Positions 15,476-25,251 are shown, numbered from the stretch's first letter. The stretch is DNA of 64,000 nt from AWTP1-13 sp033764875 (GCA_033764875.1 JANRIO010000071.1:1-64000), one strand, 5' to 3'. Made by a program: numbers and translations. Notes: generated by a model from the sequence alone, not told the origin.

Positions 15476-18448
15476 ATGCCCGCCACGCCTCAGACCTGGG
15501 TCGGCCGTTCGATCGCGCGCGTCGAGGACGCTGCGCTGCTGACCGGCCGTGGCCAGTTCATCGACGACCTCGGCGTCCCGCCGGGCACGCTGCATGCGGC
15601 CATCCTGCGCTCGCCGCACGCCCACGCAGCGATCCGGCGCATAGAGACCGCGCGTGCGAAAGCGGCGCCGGGCGTGTCGGCGATCCTCACCGGCGCCGAT
15701 GTCGAGCGGCTCACCAGCAGCCTTCCCGTCGGGGTCCGTGCCCCCATCAAGTGCTGGCCCATCGCGGTCGACCGCGTCCGCTACGTCGGCGAGCCCGTCG
15801 CCGTGGTCGTGGCAAGCGACCGGTACCGCGCGGAGGACGCGCTCGACTTGATCGAGGTCGACTACGAGCTGCTTCCCGTCGTCGTCGATCCGCGCGCGGC
15901 GCTGGATGCCAACTCGCCCCGGCTGCACGAGGGGCTCGGCTCCAACATCGCCAGCGAGCGGCAGTTCCGCTACGGCGATCCCGAGGCCGCGTTCGCAGGC
16001 GCGGCGCACCGGATCGGCATCGACGTCACCTATCCGCGGAACTCGTGCACGCCGCTCGAGACCTACGGGGTCGTGGCGAGCTACGACCCGGGCGAGGACA
16101 GCTACGACATACTGTCGAGCTTCCAGGGGCCGTTCAGCATCCACTCGGTCATCGCGCGGGCCCTCAAAGTCACGGGGAACCGCCTGCGGATGCGCACGCC
16201 GCCCAACTCCGGCGGCAGCTTCGGCGTGAAGCAGGGGGTGTTCCCCTACATCGTCCTCATCGGCGTCGCCTCCCGCGTCGCCGGCCGTCCGGTGAAGTGG
16301 ATCGAGGACCGGCTCGAGCATCTGACCGCCTCGGTCTCGGCCACGAACCGCGCCACGCACCTGGAGGCGGCCATCGATGCGCAGGGCCGCGTGCTCGCGC
16401 TCGCGTGGGATCAGGTGGAGGACGTGGGCGCCCACATCCGCGCGCCGGAGCCGGCCACGCTCTATCGCATGCACGGCAATCTCACTGGCGCCTACGACAT
16501 CCGCCACGTGTCGGTGCGCAACCGCGTGGTCGTCACCAACAAGACGCCGACCGGCCTCAACCGGGGCTTCGGGGGCCCGCAGGTCTACTACGCGCTCGAG
16601 CGCCTGATGCAGCGCGTGGCGCGGCGGCTGGGGCTCGATCCCGTCGACGTGATCCGGCGCAACCTGGTCCCCGCCGACCGCTTTCCCTACCGCACGGCCA
16701 CCGGCGCGCTACTCGATTCCGGCGACTACCAGACCGCCCTCGACATCGCGCTCAGCGAGGGCTCGCTGGCGGATCTGGAGGAGCGCCGGAGCACGGCGCG
16801 CAAGGCCGGACGGCGCTACGGCATCGGCTTCACGGCCGTGATCGAGCCCAGCGTCTCGAACATGGGCTACATCACGACAGCCCTGCCCCCCGAGGAACGG
16901 CGCAAGGCCGGCCCGAAGAACGGCGCGCAGGCCACGGCGACCATCTCGCTCGACCCGCTGGGCGCCGTCACCGCGCACGTCTCCTCCGTCCCGCAAGGCC
17001 AGGGGCACCGCACGGTGCTGGCGCAGGTGATCGCCGACGAGCTCGGCCTCAAGCCCGCCGACATCGTGGTCGCCACGGAGATGGATACGGCCAAGGACGC
17101 CTGGTCGATCGCGTCTGGCAACTATTCAAGCCGGTTCGCGGCCGCCGTGTGCGGGGCGGGTCAGATCGCCGCGCAACGGCTGCGCCGGCGCCTCGCCGCG
17201 ATCGCGGCCACGCAGCTCAATGTCCGCGCCGAGGATATCGAGCTCGCCGACGGCAAGGCGCGCTCGCGCAGCAACCCCGGCAATGCGATCGCGTTCGGAA
17301 GGCTCGCCGCGACCAGCCACTGGGCGCCGGGCACGCTGCCCTCGGAGGAGGCGACGGCGATCCGCGAGACCGCGTTCTGGACACCGCCCGAGCTCACCGC
17401 GCCGACGGAGGCCGACGAGATCAACTCGTCGCTCTGCCACGGCTTCATCTTCGACATGTGCGGCGTCGAGATCGACGAGGTGACGGGGGCGGTGCGCATC
17501 GACAAGTACGTCACCATGCACGACTGCGGGCGGGTTCTGCATCCCGGCATGGTCGCGGGCCAGATCACGGGCGGCTTCGCGCACGCCGTCGGCGCCGCGC
17601 TGTACGAGGAGTACGCCTACGGCGAGGACGGCAGCTTCCTCACCGGCACCTTCGCCGACTACCTGGCACCGACCGCTATGGAGGTGCCGAGCCCGGTGAT
17701 CCTGCACATGGAGACGCCGTCGCCGTTCACCCCGCTCGGCGCAAAGGGCGTGGGCGAAGGCAACTGCATGAGCACGCCGGTGTGCCTGGCCAATGCGGTT
17801 GCCGACGCGCTCGACATCGACGACATCGACCTGCCGCTGACACCGGCCAAGATCATCGCGGCGATCGGCGAGGCGGAGCCGGCGGCGCCGCGGCAAACGG
17901 GGGGCGCCAACGCCGCCGCAGGAGCCGCGGGCGCGGGCCGTGCGCTCCACGGCAGCGGATCCGCCCACGTCCATGCCCCCGTGCAGGCCGTCTGGAGCGC
18001 GTTGCTCGATGCCAAGGTGCTGGCCTCCATCATTCCCGGCTGCCACGGTCTCGAGCAGGTCTCGCCCACGCACTTTCGGGCCGACGTGACCCTCGGCGTC
18101 GGGCCGGTCAAGGGCCTCTATCGCGCCGAGGTGAAGCTGTCCGACCTCGTTGAGCACCGATCGGCGCGGCTCGAGGGACGCGCCATCGGCGCGCTCGGAG
18201 CGGCACACGGCGAGGGCCTCATCAGGCTCACCGCAGGCGCGGACGGCGGCACGCTCATCGCGTATGAGTACGATGCGCAGATCGGCGGCAAGGCGGCCTC
18301 GATCGGCGGGCGCCTCCTCGACGGTGCGGCGCGGATCGTCATCAGGCAGTTCTTCGAGGCGCTCAGCCGGCGCGTCGGCGGCGCGCAGCGGCCGATCTGG
18401 CGCGCCTGGCTCGAGCAGATCCTGAAAGCCCTGGGGGTGCGGCCATGA
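15476..18448 (+). CDS. hmfA: molybdenum hydroxylase large subunit with fused CoxG domain (probable 2-furoyl-CoA dehydrogenase large subunit)
   Basis: 990 residues. Residues 1-800 are a xanthine-dehydrogenase-type Mo-cofactor subunit (VGRSIARVEDAALLTGRGQF at the start, then GLNRGFGGPQ, and AKGVGEGN carrying the catalytic Glu at about 761). Residues about 825-970 are a CoxG-like SRPBCC domain (HVHAPVQAVWSALLDAK). The carbon-monoxide-dehydrogenase loop AYxCSFR is absent, so CO oxidation is unlikely. The gene overlaps the FAD subunit by four bases. The order large-FAD-2Fe2S-CoA ligase-enoyl-CoA hydratase-like matches the known furoate genes hmfABCDE, where HmfABC hydroxylates 2-furoyl-CoA. The assignment is by synteny and family, not proven; another aryl-CoA or heteroaryl-CoA hydroxylase is possible. 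Confidence 0.72.
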   Translation: MPATPQTWVGRSIARVEDAALLTGRGQFIDDLGVPPGTLHAAILRSPHAHAAIRRIETARAKAAPGVSAILTGADVERLTSSLPVGVRAPIKCWPIAVDRVRYVGEPVAVVVASDRYRAEDALDLIEVDYELLPVVVDPRAALDANSPRLHEGLGSNIASERQFRYGDPEAAFAGAAHRIGIDVTYPRNSCTPLETYGVVASYDPGEDSYDILSSFQGPFSIHSVIARALKVTGNRLRMRTPPNSGGSFGVKQGVFPYIVLIGVASRVAGRPVKWIEDRLEHLTASVSATNRATHLEAAIDAQGRVLALAWDQVEDVGAHIRAPEPATLYRMHGNLTGAYDIRHVSVRNRVVVTNKTPTGLNRGFGGPQVYYALERLMQRVARRLGLDPVDVIRRNLVPADRFPYRTATGALLDSGDYQTALDIALSEGSLADLEERRSTARKAGRRYGIGFTAVIEPSVSNMGYITTALPPEERRKAGPKNGAQATATISLDPLGAVTAHVSSVPQGQGHRTVLAQVIADELGLKPADIVVATEMDTAKDAWSIASGNYSSRFAAAVCGAGQIAAQRLRRRLAAIAATQLNVRAEDIELADGKARSRSNPGNAIAFGRLAATSHWAPGTLPSEEATAIRETAFWTPPELTAPTEADEINSSLCHGFIFDMCGVEIDEVTGAVRIDKYVTMHDCGRVLHPGMVAGQITGGFAHAVGAALYEEYAYGEDGSFLTGTFADYLAPTAMEVPSPVILHMETPSPFTPLGAKGVGEGNCMSTPVCLANAVADALDIDDIDLPLTPAKIIAAIGEAEPAAPRQTGGANAAAGAAGAGRALHGSGSAHVHAPVQAVWSALLDAKVLASIIPGCHGLEQVSPTHFRADVTLGVGPVKGLYRAEVKLSDLVEHRSARLEGRAIGALGAAHGEGLIRLTAGADGGTLIAYEYDAQIGGKAASIGGRLLDGAARIVIRQFFEALSRRVGGAQRPIWRAWLEQILKALGVRP

Positions 18449-19272
18449 AGCCCCCTCGCTTCGACTATGTGCGGGCGGAGAGCCGCGCCGAGGCCATCCA
18501 GGTCCTGGCCGCGGAGGGCGCCGACGCCCGCGTCATCGCCGGCGGACAGACGCTGATCCCGATGCTGTCGATGCGCCTGGCCCGCCCCAAGGTGCTGGTC
18601 GACATCATGGGGCTCGCCGAGCTCGGGCGCATCGAGCACAGGGATGGCACATTGCACGTCGGATCGGCGGTGCGCCAATCCGCCCTGCTCGCCCTGCCCG
18701 ATCTCGCCCGCGTGCAACCGCTGCTCGCCCAGGCCCTGCCGTGGGTGGGCCACGCCCAGACCCGCAATCGGGGAACGGTGTGCGGCTCGATCGCGCATGC
18801 GGATCCGAGCGCGGAGCTGCCGCTCGTCCTGATCGCCCTCGAGGGAGAGGTGCACCTCGCCAGGCGCTGGAGGCAGCGCAAGGTCCGGGCCCAGGACTTC
18901 CTCGTCGGCATGATGTCGACGGCGCGCGCGGACGACGAGCTGATCACGGGCGTCACCTTCCCGCAGGCGCGCCCCGGGCAGGGCTTCGCCTTCCGCGAGT
19001 TCGGACGCCGGCACGGCGATTTCGCCCTGACGGCCTGCGCGGCGGTGGCCGATGCCGCGAGCATCCGGCTCGCCATCGGCGGAGTGGCGGACCGGCCCGT
19101 GGCCCGCACGTGGGGCAATCTCACGGGTAGCGCACTGGAAGACGCGCTCAACGAGCTCGCCCACGCCCTCGACGCCCGCGACGACCTGCATGCGTCGGCC
19201 CGCATGCGCCGCGACCTCGTGCGCAAGCTCGGCGCGCAGACCATTGCGGAGGCACGCCGATGCCGCGACTGA
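18445..19272 (+). CDS. hmfB: FAD-binding subunit of the molybdenum hydroxylase
   Basis: 275 residues of the CoxM/xanthine dehydrogenase FAD-subunit family. FAD contacts are visible as AGGQTLIPML (about 32-41) and TRNRGTVCGSIAHADP (about 107-122), and the C-terminal CO-dehydrogenase flavoprotein domain contains TACAAVADAASIRLAIGG. It passes electrons from the 2Fe-2S subunit to an acceptor. Start ATG overlaps the hmfA stop by four bases (ATGA), and the 2Fe-2S gene overlaps its 3' end, so the three subunits are translated together. Confidence 0.83.
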   Translation: MKPPRFDYVRAESRAEAIQVLAAEGADARVIAGGQTLIPMLSMRLARPKVLVDIMGLAELGRIEHRDGTLHVGSAVRQSALLALPDLARVQPLLAQALPWVGHAQTRNRGTVCGSIAHADPSAELPLVLIALEGEVHLARRWRQRKVRAQDFLVGMMSTARADDELITGVTFPQARPGQGFAFREFGRRHGDFALTACAAVADAASIRLAIGGVADRPVARTWGNLTGSALEDALNELAHALDARDDLHASARMRRDLVRKLGAQTIAEARRCRD

Positions 19273-19790
19273 GCGCTGAGACCCGCCACGCGATCACGTT
19301 CACCCTGAACGGCCGCAAGGTCACGGCCGAGGCCGAGCCGCGCATGCTGCTCACGGATTTCCTTCGCCACGTGATCGGCGCAACGGGCACGCATGTCGGC
19401 TGCGAGCATGGCGTGTGCGGCGCGTGCACGATCCAGATCGACGGGCAACCGGCCCGCGCCTGTCTGGCGCTGGCCGTCCAGGTCCAAGGTGCCGAGGTGC
19501 GCACCGTGGAGGGCCTGGCCCCGACCGGGACCAGTGCCGGCGAAGGCGGCCTGCGCCTCTCCGTGCTGCAGGAGGCCTTCCGGCGCAACCACGCCCTTCA
19601 GTGCGGGTTCTGCACCGCCGGCATCCTGATGTCGCTCGACGCCTTTCTCCGCGAGCACCGCGATCCCGGCGAGGCCGAGCTCAGAGAATTCCTCAGCGGC
19701 CACCTGTGCCGCTGCACGGGCTATGTTCCAATCGTCGCTGCCGCGCTCGAGGCCGCAGGTGCCCTGCGAGAGGGAGGGGCGGATGTTTGA
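19260..19790 (+). CDS. hmfC: 2Fe-2S subunit of the molybdenum hydroxylase
   Basis: 176 residues. The plant-type ferredoxin cluster shows GCEHGVCGACTIQIDG plus a later Cys (RACLAL), and the second cluster domain shows QCGFCTAG and CRCTGY, the eight-cysteine pattern of CoxS-type subunits. It relays electrons from the Mo centre to FAD. It starts at ATG 19260, overlapping hmfB by 13 bases, and overlaps the ligase gene at its own 3' end. Confidence 0.85.
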   Translation: MPRLSAETRHAITFTLNGRKVTAEAEPRMLLTDFLRHVIGATGTHVGCEHGVCGACTIQIDGQPARACLALAVQVQGAEVRTVEGLAPTGTSAGEGGLRLSVLQEAFRRNHALQCGFCTAGILMSLDAFLREHRDPGEAELREFLSGHLCRCTGYVPIVAAALEAAGALREGGADV

Positions 19791-21306
19791 TCTCGCAACC
19801 AGCTTCCTGGCGGCCGTCGCGCGCGACGGCCATGCGCTCGCCATCGTCGACGGCGCCACGCGCATGACATACGCGCAGTGGCTCGAGAGGATAGAGAGCG
19901 TCGTGCGCGGCTTCGACGCGATGGGGCTGAAGCACGGCGACCGTCTCGTCACCGTGCTGCAGAACCGCTGGGAGGCCGCCACCCTGCATTGGGCCTGCCA
20001 ATTCGCCGGCATCGTGATCACGCCGATCAACTGGCGCTCGAAAGCCGACGAGATCGATTTCTGCCTCGACAACTCCGGGGCCAGAGGCCTGGTCTTCGAG
20101 GAGGTGGCGAGGGATGCCGTCGCAGGCTCGGCGCTGGCGCGCTCGATCGCCTCAATCGGCGTCGAGGCGGAGATCGAAGGGTCGGTCGCCTTCGCGCAGA
20201 TGTCGACCTCGGGCGGTGCTGCCGTCGCCCCCCGGGCGAAGCCGGACGACTGGTCCGTCATGCTCTACACCTCTGGGACCACTGCGCGTCCCAAGGGCGT
20301 GCCCCGGCGGCACGGCGCGGAGCGCGCTGCCGCGGTCGCCCATGTTGCCCAGAACCTCTACGGGCGCGGCGAGCGGACGCTGGGCGTGATGCCGCTCTAC
20401 CACACGATGGGCGTGCGCTCGCTTCTCGCCATGGCCCAGATCAACGGCGCATTCATCTGCCTGCCGCGCTTCGATGTGCCGGCTGCACTCGAGCTGATCG
20501 AGTCCGAGCGGATCACCAATCTCTACCTCGTCCCGACCCTCTACCACGACCTCGTCCACCATCCCGACTTCGCACGCCGGGACCACGGAAGCGTGCGCAA
20601 GCTGGGCTTTGCCGGGGCCTCGATGACGGACGGACTGCTGAACAAGCTGGCAGGCGCCTTCAAGCCGGACCTGTTCGTCAACCACTACGGCTCGTCCGAG
20701 ATCTACACCTTCACCATCGACCAGGATGCCCCGGCAAAGCCGGGATCCGCAGGCAAGGCCGGCATCAACCAGCTGATCCGGGTGGTGAAGCTCAACGCTG
20801 CCTCGCCGAACGAGCTCGCGGCGCCGCGCGAGGAAGGCGAGATCATCGCCTCGCTGGCGAGCGACGAGGCCTTCGAGGGATACTGGCGCAGGCCAGAGGC
20901 CAACGCCAAGTCCATCCGCGACGGCTGGTACTTCACGGGCGACACGGGCTACCTCGACGCCGACGGCGACCTCTTCGTCACGGGGCGCGTCGACGACATG
21001 ATCATCACGGGCGGCGAGAACGTGTCGCCCGTCGACATCGAAAGCTGCCTGTCGCTGCATTCCGCCGTCTGCGAGGTGGCCGTCGTCGGCCTGCCGGACG
21101 AGCGCTGGGGCAAGATCGTCGCCGCCTTCATCAAGCGCCGGAGCCACGTCGATGCGGCGGAGCTCGACGCGTTCTGCCGCACATCCGGCCTTGCGAACTT
21201 CAAGCGGCCGCGCCGCTACGTGTTCGTCGACAGCATCCCGAAGTCGCCCGTGGGCAAGCTGCTGCGACGCAAGCTGGTGGCGGGCGAATACGATCCCGAG
21301 ACGTAG
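19783..21306 (+). CDS. hmfD: acyl-CoA synthetase (probable 2-furoate--CoA ligase)
   Basis: 507 residues of the ANL (AMP-dependent synthetase) family. Motifs: nucleotide loop MLYTSGTTARPKGVP, GWYFTGDTGYLDADG (A8 hinge region), GRVDDMIITGGENVSP, and the catalytic-lysine tail PKSPVGKLLRRK. It activates a carboxylic acid to its CoA thioester. Start ATG 19783 overlaps the hmfC stop and follows GGAGGGG; an in-frame ATG at 19723 lies inside hmfC. Position between the hydroxylase and the hydratase fits HmfD. Confidence 0.78.
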   Translation: MFDLATSFLAAVARDGHALAIVDGATRMTYAQWLERIESVVRGFDAMGLKHGDRLVTVLQNRWEAATLHWACQFAGIVITPINWRSKADEIDFCLDNSGARGLVFEEVARDAVAGSALARSIASIGVEAEIEGSVAFAQMSTSGGAAVAPRAKPDDWSVMLYTSGTTARPKGVPRRHGAERAAAVAHVAQNLYGRGERTLGVMPLYHTMGVRSLLAMAQINGAFICLPRFDVPAALELIESERITNLYLVPTLYHDLVHHPDFARRDHGSVRKLGFAGASMTDGLLNKLAGAFKPDLFVNHYGSSEIYTFTIDQDAPAKPGSAGKAGINQLIRVVKLNAASPNELAAPREEGEIIASLASDEAFEGYWRRPEANAKSIRDGWYFTGDTGYLDADGDLFVTGRVDDMIITGGENVSPVDIESCLSLHSAVCEVAVVGLPDERWGKIVAAFIKRRSHVDAAELDAFCRTSGLANFKRPRRYVFVDSIPKSPVGKLLRRKLVAGEYDPET

Positions 21307-21324
21307 AGAGAAAGGACACAGCAC

Positions 21325-22131
21325 ATGAGCGAGAGCTACAAATTCGCGGATCCGAGGCTTGCCAGGCTCAACGGCTTCCGCGTCGAGATCGACGCCGCGA
21401 AAGAGCGCGCGGACGTCATTCTCGACCGCCCTCCCCTCAACGTGATCGAGATGGCGCAGCGCGACCAGCTCCGCCTTACGTTCGAGACGCTGGACGAGGA
21501 CCCCCGCGTGCGCGTCATCGTGCTGCGCTCGATCGGCCAGCACTTCTCGAGCGGCGGCAACATCAAGGGCTTCCTCGAGGCTGCCCCAGAGCACGTCTCG
21601 AAGCTCGCCTGGAACATGGCGGCGCCGGCGCGCTGCAGCAAGCCGGTGATCGCGGCCAACCGTGGCTACTGCTTCGGCGTCGGCTTCGAGATCTCGCTCG
21701 CCTGCGATTTCCGCATCGTGTCGGAGACCTGCCAGTACGCACTGCCCGAGCAGAGGCTCGGACAGATTCCGGGCTCGGGAGGATCAGCGCGCCTGCAGAA
21801 GATGGTCGGCATCACCCGGACCAAGGACATCGTAATGCGCTCCAAGCGCATTCCGGGCAAGCAGGCGCTGGAGTGGGGCGTCGCCACCGAGTGCGTGCCG
21901 GACGACAAGCTCGAGGCCGCCACCGACGCGCTCGTGGAGGAGCTGCGCGGCTTCTCGCCCATCGCGCAGCGCACCGCCAAGAAGCTGCTGAACGACACCG
22001 AGGATTCCACGCTCGCCATCGCCATCGAGCTGGAAGGGCACTGCTACAGCCGCCTGCGGCAGTCCGACGACTTCAAGGAGGGCGTGGAGGCCTTCCATGC
22101 GAAGCGGCCTGCCGTGTTCCGCGGCACCTAG
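21325..22131 (+). CDS. hmfE: enoyl-CoA hydratase/isomerase family protein (probable 2-oxoglutaryl-CoA hydrolase)
   Basis: 268 residues of the crotonase fold. The oxyanion-hole region HFSSGGNIKGF and the second one ANRGYCFGVGFEISLACDFRI are visible, followed by LPEQRLGQIPGSGGSARLQ. The N-terminal DRPPLNVIEM and the C-terminal pattern resemble proteins annotated as HmfE, which acts late in furoate breakdown to release 2-oxoglutarate. Start ATG 21325 follows AGAAAGGA. I rate the fold as certain and the HmfE role as likely. Confidence 0.78.
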   Translation: MSESYKFADPRLARLNGFRVEIDAAKERADVILDRPPLNVIEMAQRDQLRLTFETLDEDPRVRVIVLRSIGQHFSSGGNIKGFLEAAPEHVSKLAWNMAAPARCSKPVIAANRGYCFGVGFEISLACDFRIVSETCQYALPEQRLGQIPGSGGSARLQKMVGITRTKDIVMRSKRIPGKQALEWGVATECVPDDKLEAATDALVEELRGFSPIAQRTAKKLLNDTEDSTLAIAIELEGHCYSRLRQSDDFKEGVEAFHAKRPAVFRGT

Positions 22132-22176
22132 GCGATGGAAAGCCAACAGCGAACAAGCACGACAACGAAGGAGGAA

Positions 22177-23352
22177 ATGATGAAGCCAGCTACGAGACAC
22201 CTGTGCGGGCTGATGCTCGCCGCAGCGATCGCGACACCCGCGGTCGCCGCCGATCCCATCAAGATCGGCGTCGTCACGCCCTTGAGCGGAACCTATGCCG
22301 GCATCGGCCAGCAGGTGCGCTGGGGGCTCGAGCTTGCCACCAAGGAGGTGAATGCCGCAGGCGGCGTCCTCGGCCGGCAGATCGAGCTGCTGTTCGAGGA
22401 CGAGGAGGCAAACCCGTCGGTGGCCGTGCAGAAGGCGGAGAAGCTGTTCCAGGTCGGCAAGGTCGACTTCCTGACCGGGACCGTGAACTCCGGCTCGACG
22501 CTCGCCGTCGGCCAGCTCGCCGAGCGCTCCGGCAGGCTGATCGCGACGACCGTCTCCTTCGCCGACTCGATCACGGCCGACAAATGCTCCCCCAACGTGT
22601 TCCGCGTGAACGCGCGCGCGGGCCAGCAGTCGGCTGCGCTGGCGGCGTGGCTAGCCAAGGAGAAGCCGCAGGCGAAGGTCTACTACCTCGGCCCCGACTA
22701 CGAGATGGGCCGCTCCACCGTCTCCGCCTTCAAGGCGAACGTCGAGCGCGTCGGCGGGCAGAGCGCGGGCGAGGTGTTCGCGCCGCTCGACAGCAAGGAC
22801 TACACGCAGTACTTCGGCCAGCTTCGCGCGGCGCGGCCGCAGATCCTCTACACGTCGGTCGCCGGCAACGACACAGTCCGCCTGTTCACCCAGCTGCAGG
22901 AGTTCGGGCTGCTGCAGAACATGACGGTCCTCGGCGCCTCGGGCACCGTGACCGCGCAGAACATCGGCGCCATCGGCAAGGCTGCCGAAGGCTTCACCAC
23001 CGGCGTCGGCTACTCGGCCGAGGCGGCAACGCCCGAGAACAAGACGTTCGTCGCGGCCTTCCGCGCCGCCAACAAGGCGGATCCCGATCTCTACGGGGCG
23101 GATTCCTATGGCCTCATCTACGCCTACAAGGCCGCGGTCGAGAAGGCCAACAGCACCGAGACCGACAAGCTGCGCGGCGCCTTGCGGGGGCTGAAGTGGA
23201 AGACGCCGCAGGGCGAGAAGACGATCCGCGCGGGCGACCACCAGGCCGAGCAGATCATGTACGTCGTGCGCGTCAAGGACGGCAAGTTCACGGTCGTTTC
23301 CCAGGTGCCCGGTGCCGACGCGATCGGAGCCGATACCTGCACCCGCTTCTGA
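22177..23352 (+). CDS. ABC transporter substrate-binding protein (Liv/urea type)
   Basis: 391-residue periplasmic binding protein of the branched-chain amino acid/amide family (peripla_BP_6). A signal peptide is visible (KPATRHLCGLMLAAAIATPAVAA). The mature start DPIKIGVVTPLSGTYAGIGQQ is typical. ATG 22177 is chosen because AAGGAGG lies directly upstream; an in-frame ATG at 22135 lacks this. It is the first gene of a five-gene transporter unit placed inside the hmf operon, so it probably delivers the aromatic or furan acid. Confidence 0.9.
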   Translation: MMKPATRHLCGLMLAAAIATPAVAADPIKIGVVTPLSGTYAGIGQQVRWGLELATKEVNAAGGVLGRQIELLFEDEEANPSVAVQKAEKLFQVGKVDFLTGTVNSGSTLAVGQLAERSGRLIATTVSFADSITADKCSPNVFRVNARAGQQSAALAAWLAKEKPQAKVYYLGPDYEMGRSTVSAFKANVERVGGQSAGEVFAPLDSKDYTQYFGQLRAARPQILYTSVAGNDTVRLFTQLQEFGLLQNMTVLGASGTVTAQNIGAIGKAAEGFTTGVGYSAEAATPENKTFVAAFRAANKADPDLYGADSYGLIYAYKAAVEKANSTETDKLRGALRGLKWKTPQGEKTIRAGDHQAEQIMYVVRVKDGKFTVVSQVPGADAIGADTCTRF

Positions 23353-23387
23353 GCTGCGACGAGTCCGAGCCGGGAGGCCGGGGGCCC

Positions 23388-24272
23388 ATGCTGGAATACA
23401 TTCAGTTCGTTCTCGCACCACAGGTCGTCACCGGGCTGGCGCTCGGCGTCGCCGTGATCCTCGTCGCGCTCGGGCTCACGATCATCTTCGGGCTGCTCGA
23501 CGTCATCAACATGTCCCACGGCGAGTTCTACGCCGTGGGAGCGTTCATCGCGCTGGCCCTCGGGCAACTGGGCCTGCCGTTCTGGGTGCTCCTCATCGGC
23601 GTGCCCCTCCTGATGCTGCCCATCGGCTACATCGTCGAGCGCGGGCTCATCCAGCGCGTGTTCCACACCCCGGACCGCCACGTCACGACGCTACTTCTGA
23701 CGTTCGGCTTCGGCCTCGTGCTCGAGGACGGCCTGCGGCTCGCGTTCGGACCCAATCCGCACAAGCCGGAGACGCCGATCCCCGGCGCCATCGAGGTTCT
23801 GGGCACATTCCTGCCGCTGTATCGGCTGTTCATGGTCGGCTTCGGCGGCGCCGTGATCATCGCGACGGCGCTCATCGTGTATCGTACGCGGCTCGGGGCG
23901 ATGGTGCGGGCGGCCGCCTTCGACCGCAACATGGCCGCCTCGCTCGGTGTGCCCGTCGAGCACGTCTATGCCGGCGCGTTCGCGTTCGGGGTGGCGCTTG
24001 CGGGCCTAGCCGGGGTGCTGCTGGCCCCGATCTACTCCGTGTTTCCGACCATGGGACGCGATTTCATCCTCCTCGCCTTCACCGTCATCATCGTGGGCGG
24101 CATGGGCTCGATCGGCGGGGCTGCGATCGCGGGCCTGCTCCTCACGCAGGTGCAGGCGATCTCCTCGCTCTACATCTCGCCCGTGTGGGCCGATCCGATC
24201 GTGTTCGGGATCATGGTGCTGATGCTGGTCGCAAGGCCCAAAGGACTGCGGGGGCGCCTCGGCCATGCGTGA
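23388..24272 (+). CDS. ABC transporter permease, LivH type
   Basis: 294 residues, about eight membrane segments. LGLTIIFGLLDVINMSHGEFYAVGAF near the N-terminus and IIVGGMGSIGGAAIAGLLL near the C-terminus are the LivH signatures. Start ATG 23388 follows GGGAGGCC. Its frame stays open far upstream, across the preceding genes, but only this part has LivH homology. It overlaps the next permease by eight bases. Confidence 0.9.
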   Translation: MLEYIQFVLAPQVVTGLALGVAVILVALGLTIIFGLLDVINMSHGEFYAVGAFIALALGQLGLPFWVLLIGVPLLMLPIGYIVERGLIQRVFHTPDRHVTTLLLTFGFGLVLEDGLRLAFGPNPHKPETPIPGAIEVLGTFLPLYRLFMVGFGGAVIIATALIVYRTRLGAMVRAAAFDRNMAASLGVPVEHVYAGAFAFGVALAGLAGVLLAPIYSVFPTMGRDFILLAFTVIIVGGMGSIGGAAIAGLLLTQVQAISSLYISPVWADPIVFGIMVLMLVARPKGLRGRLGHA

Positions 24273-25251
24273 CGCCCTCTCGTACCAGGCCCGCACCAAC
24301 CACTGGCTGACGGGGGCTCTCGTCCTCGCCTGCGTGATCGTGGCGGGCGTGGGTTTTGCCATCGGCGATACGTTCTACCTGCGGCTCGCCACCGAGGCGC
24401 TGATCTTCGGGGGGCTGGCACTGGCGGTCGACATCCTGCTCGGCTACACCGGCCTGCTGTCGCTCGGCCAGGCGCTCTACTTCGGGCTCGGCGCCTACGT
24501 CTCCGCCGTCACGCTCATCGCCTATCCGTCCTTCTGGGGGGCTATGGGGGCCGCGTTGGCGACGGGGCTCATCGGCGGACTTGCCGGCGGCCTCATCGCC
24601 AATCGGGTGCGCGGCGTGTATTTCGCCCTCATCACCTTCGGCATGGCGCAGGTGATGGCGAAGGCGATCTACAATACGCGATCGCTCGGCGCGTCCGACG
24701 GGCTCATCGGCGTGCCCGTGATCGACATCAATCTGGGGCTGCTCTCCGTGAGCACCGCCTCCCCCGCGGGCTTCTTCCTGTTCGTCCTCGGCATGATCAC
24801 GGCGCTCTACCTGGTCTGCGCCTACCTCATGGACACCCCCTTCGGGCGCCTCCTGATCGCCATGCGCACGAACGAGGCCCGGGTGCCGTTTCTCGGCTAT
24901 CGCACGTCGACGCTGCGCCTGGGCTCGTTCATGCTGGCGTCGGTCGTCGCGGCGCTCTCGGGGGCGCTCTATCCGATGCTGCGCGGCTTCGTCTCGCCGG
25001 AGCTGCTATTCTTCGCCACATCGGGCAACGCGGTGATCACGGTGATCCTCGGCGGCGTCGGCACGCTCGTCGGCGCCCTCTACGGAAGCCTCATCTTCAC
25101 GATCTTGAAATCCGTCGTCGGCAGCTGGACGGAGCACCACCTCATCGTCATCGGCATCCTGTTCATGCTGGTGGTGATCTTCCTGCCCAAGGGCATGATG
25201 GGACTGCTGCATGCGCTCCTGCGCCGGGCCAGCGCGGGGAAGCGGCCATGA
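24265..25251 (+). CDS. ABC transporter permease, LivM type
   Basis: 328 residues with eight or more hydrophobic segments. GYTGLLSLGQALYFGLGAY and the later GLIGVPVIDI block and GVGTLVGALYGSLIF are LivM signatures. It forms the membrane channel together with the LivH-like partner. Start ATG 24265 lies within the 3' end of the preceding gene. The stop overlaps the following ATPase start (ATGA). Confidence 0.9.
   Translation: MRDALSYQARTNHWLTGALVLACVIVAGVGFAIGDTFYLRLATEALIFGGLALAVDILLGYTGLLSLGQALYFGLGAYVSAVTLIAYPSFWGAMGAALATGLIGGLAGGLIANRVRGVYFALITFGMAQVMAKAIYNTRSLGASDGLIGVPVIDINLGLLSVSTASPAGFFLFVLGMITALYLVCAYLMDTPFGRLLIAMRTNEARVPFLGYRTSTLRLGSFMLASVVAALSGALYPMLRGFVSPELLFFATSGNAVITVILGGVGTLVGALYGSLIFTILKSVVGSWTEHHLIVIGILFMLVVIFLPKGMMGLLHALLRRASAGKRP

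Noticed and set aside
15476..18448. Carbon monoxide dehydrogenase large subunit
   Set aside because: The AYxCSFR loop is absent and a CoA ligase and crotonase follow, so a CoA-ester hydroxylase is more likely.
19878..23387. Very long plus-strand open frame joining the LivH gene to the region upstream
   Set aside because: It runs across the CoA ligase, hydratase and binding-protein genes in another frame, with arginine-rich text; only the 23388-24272 part is LivH.
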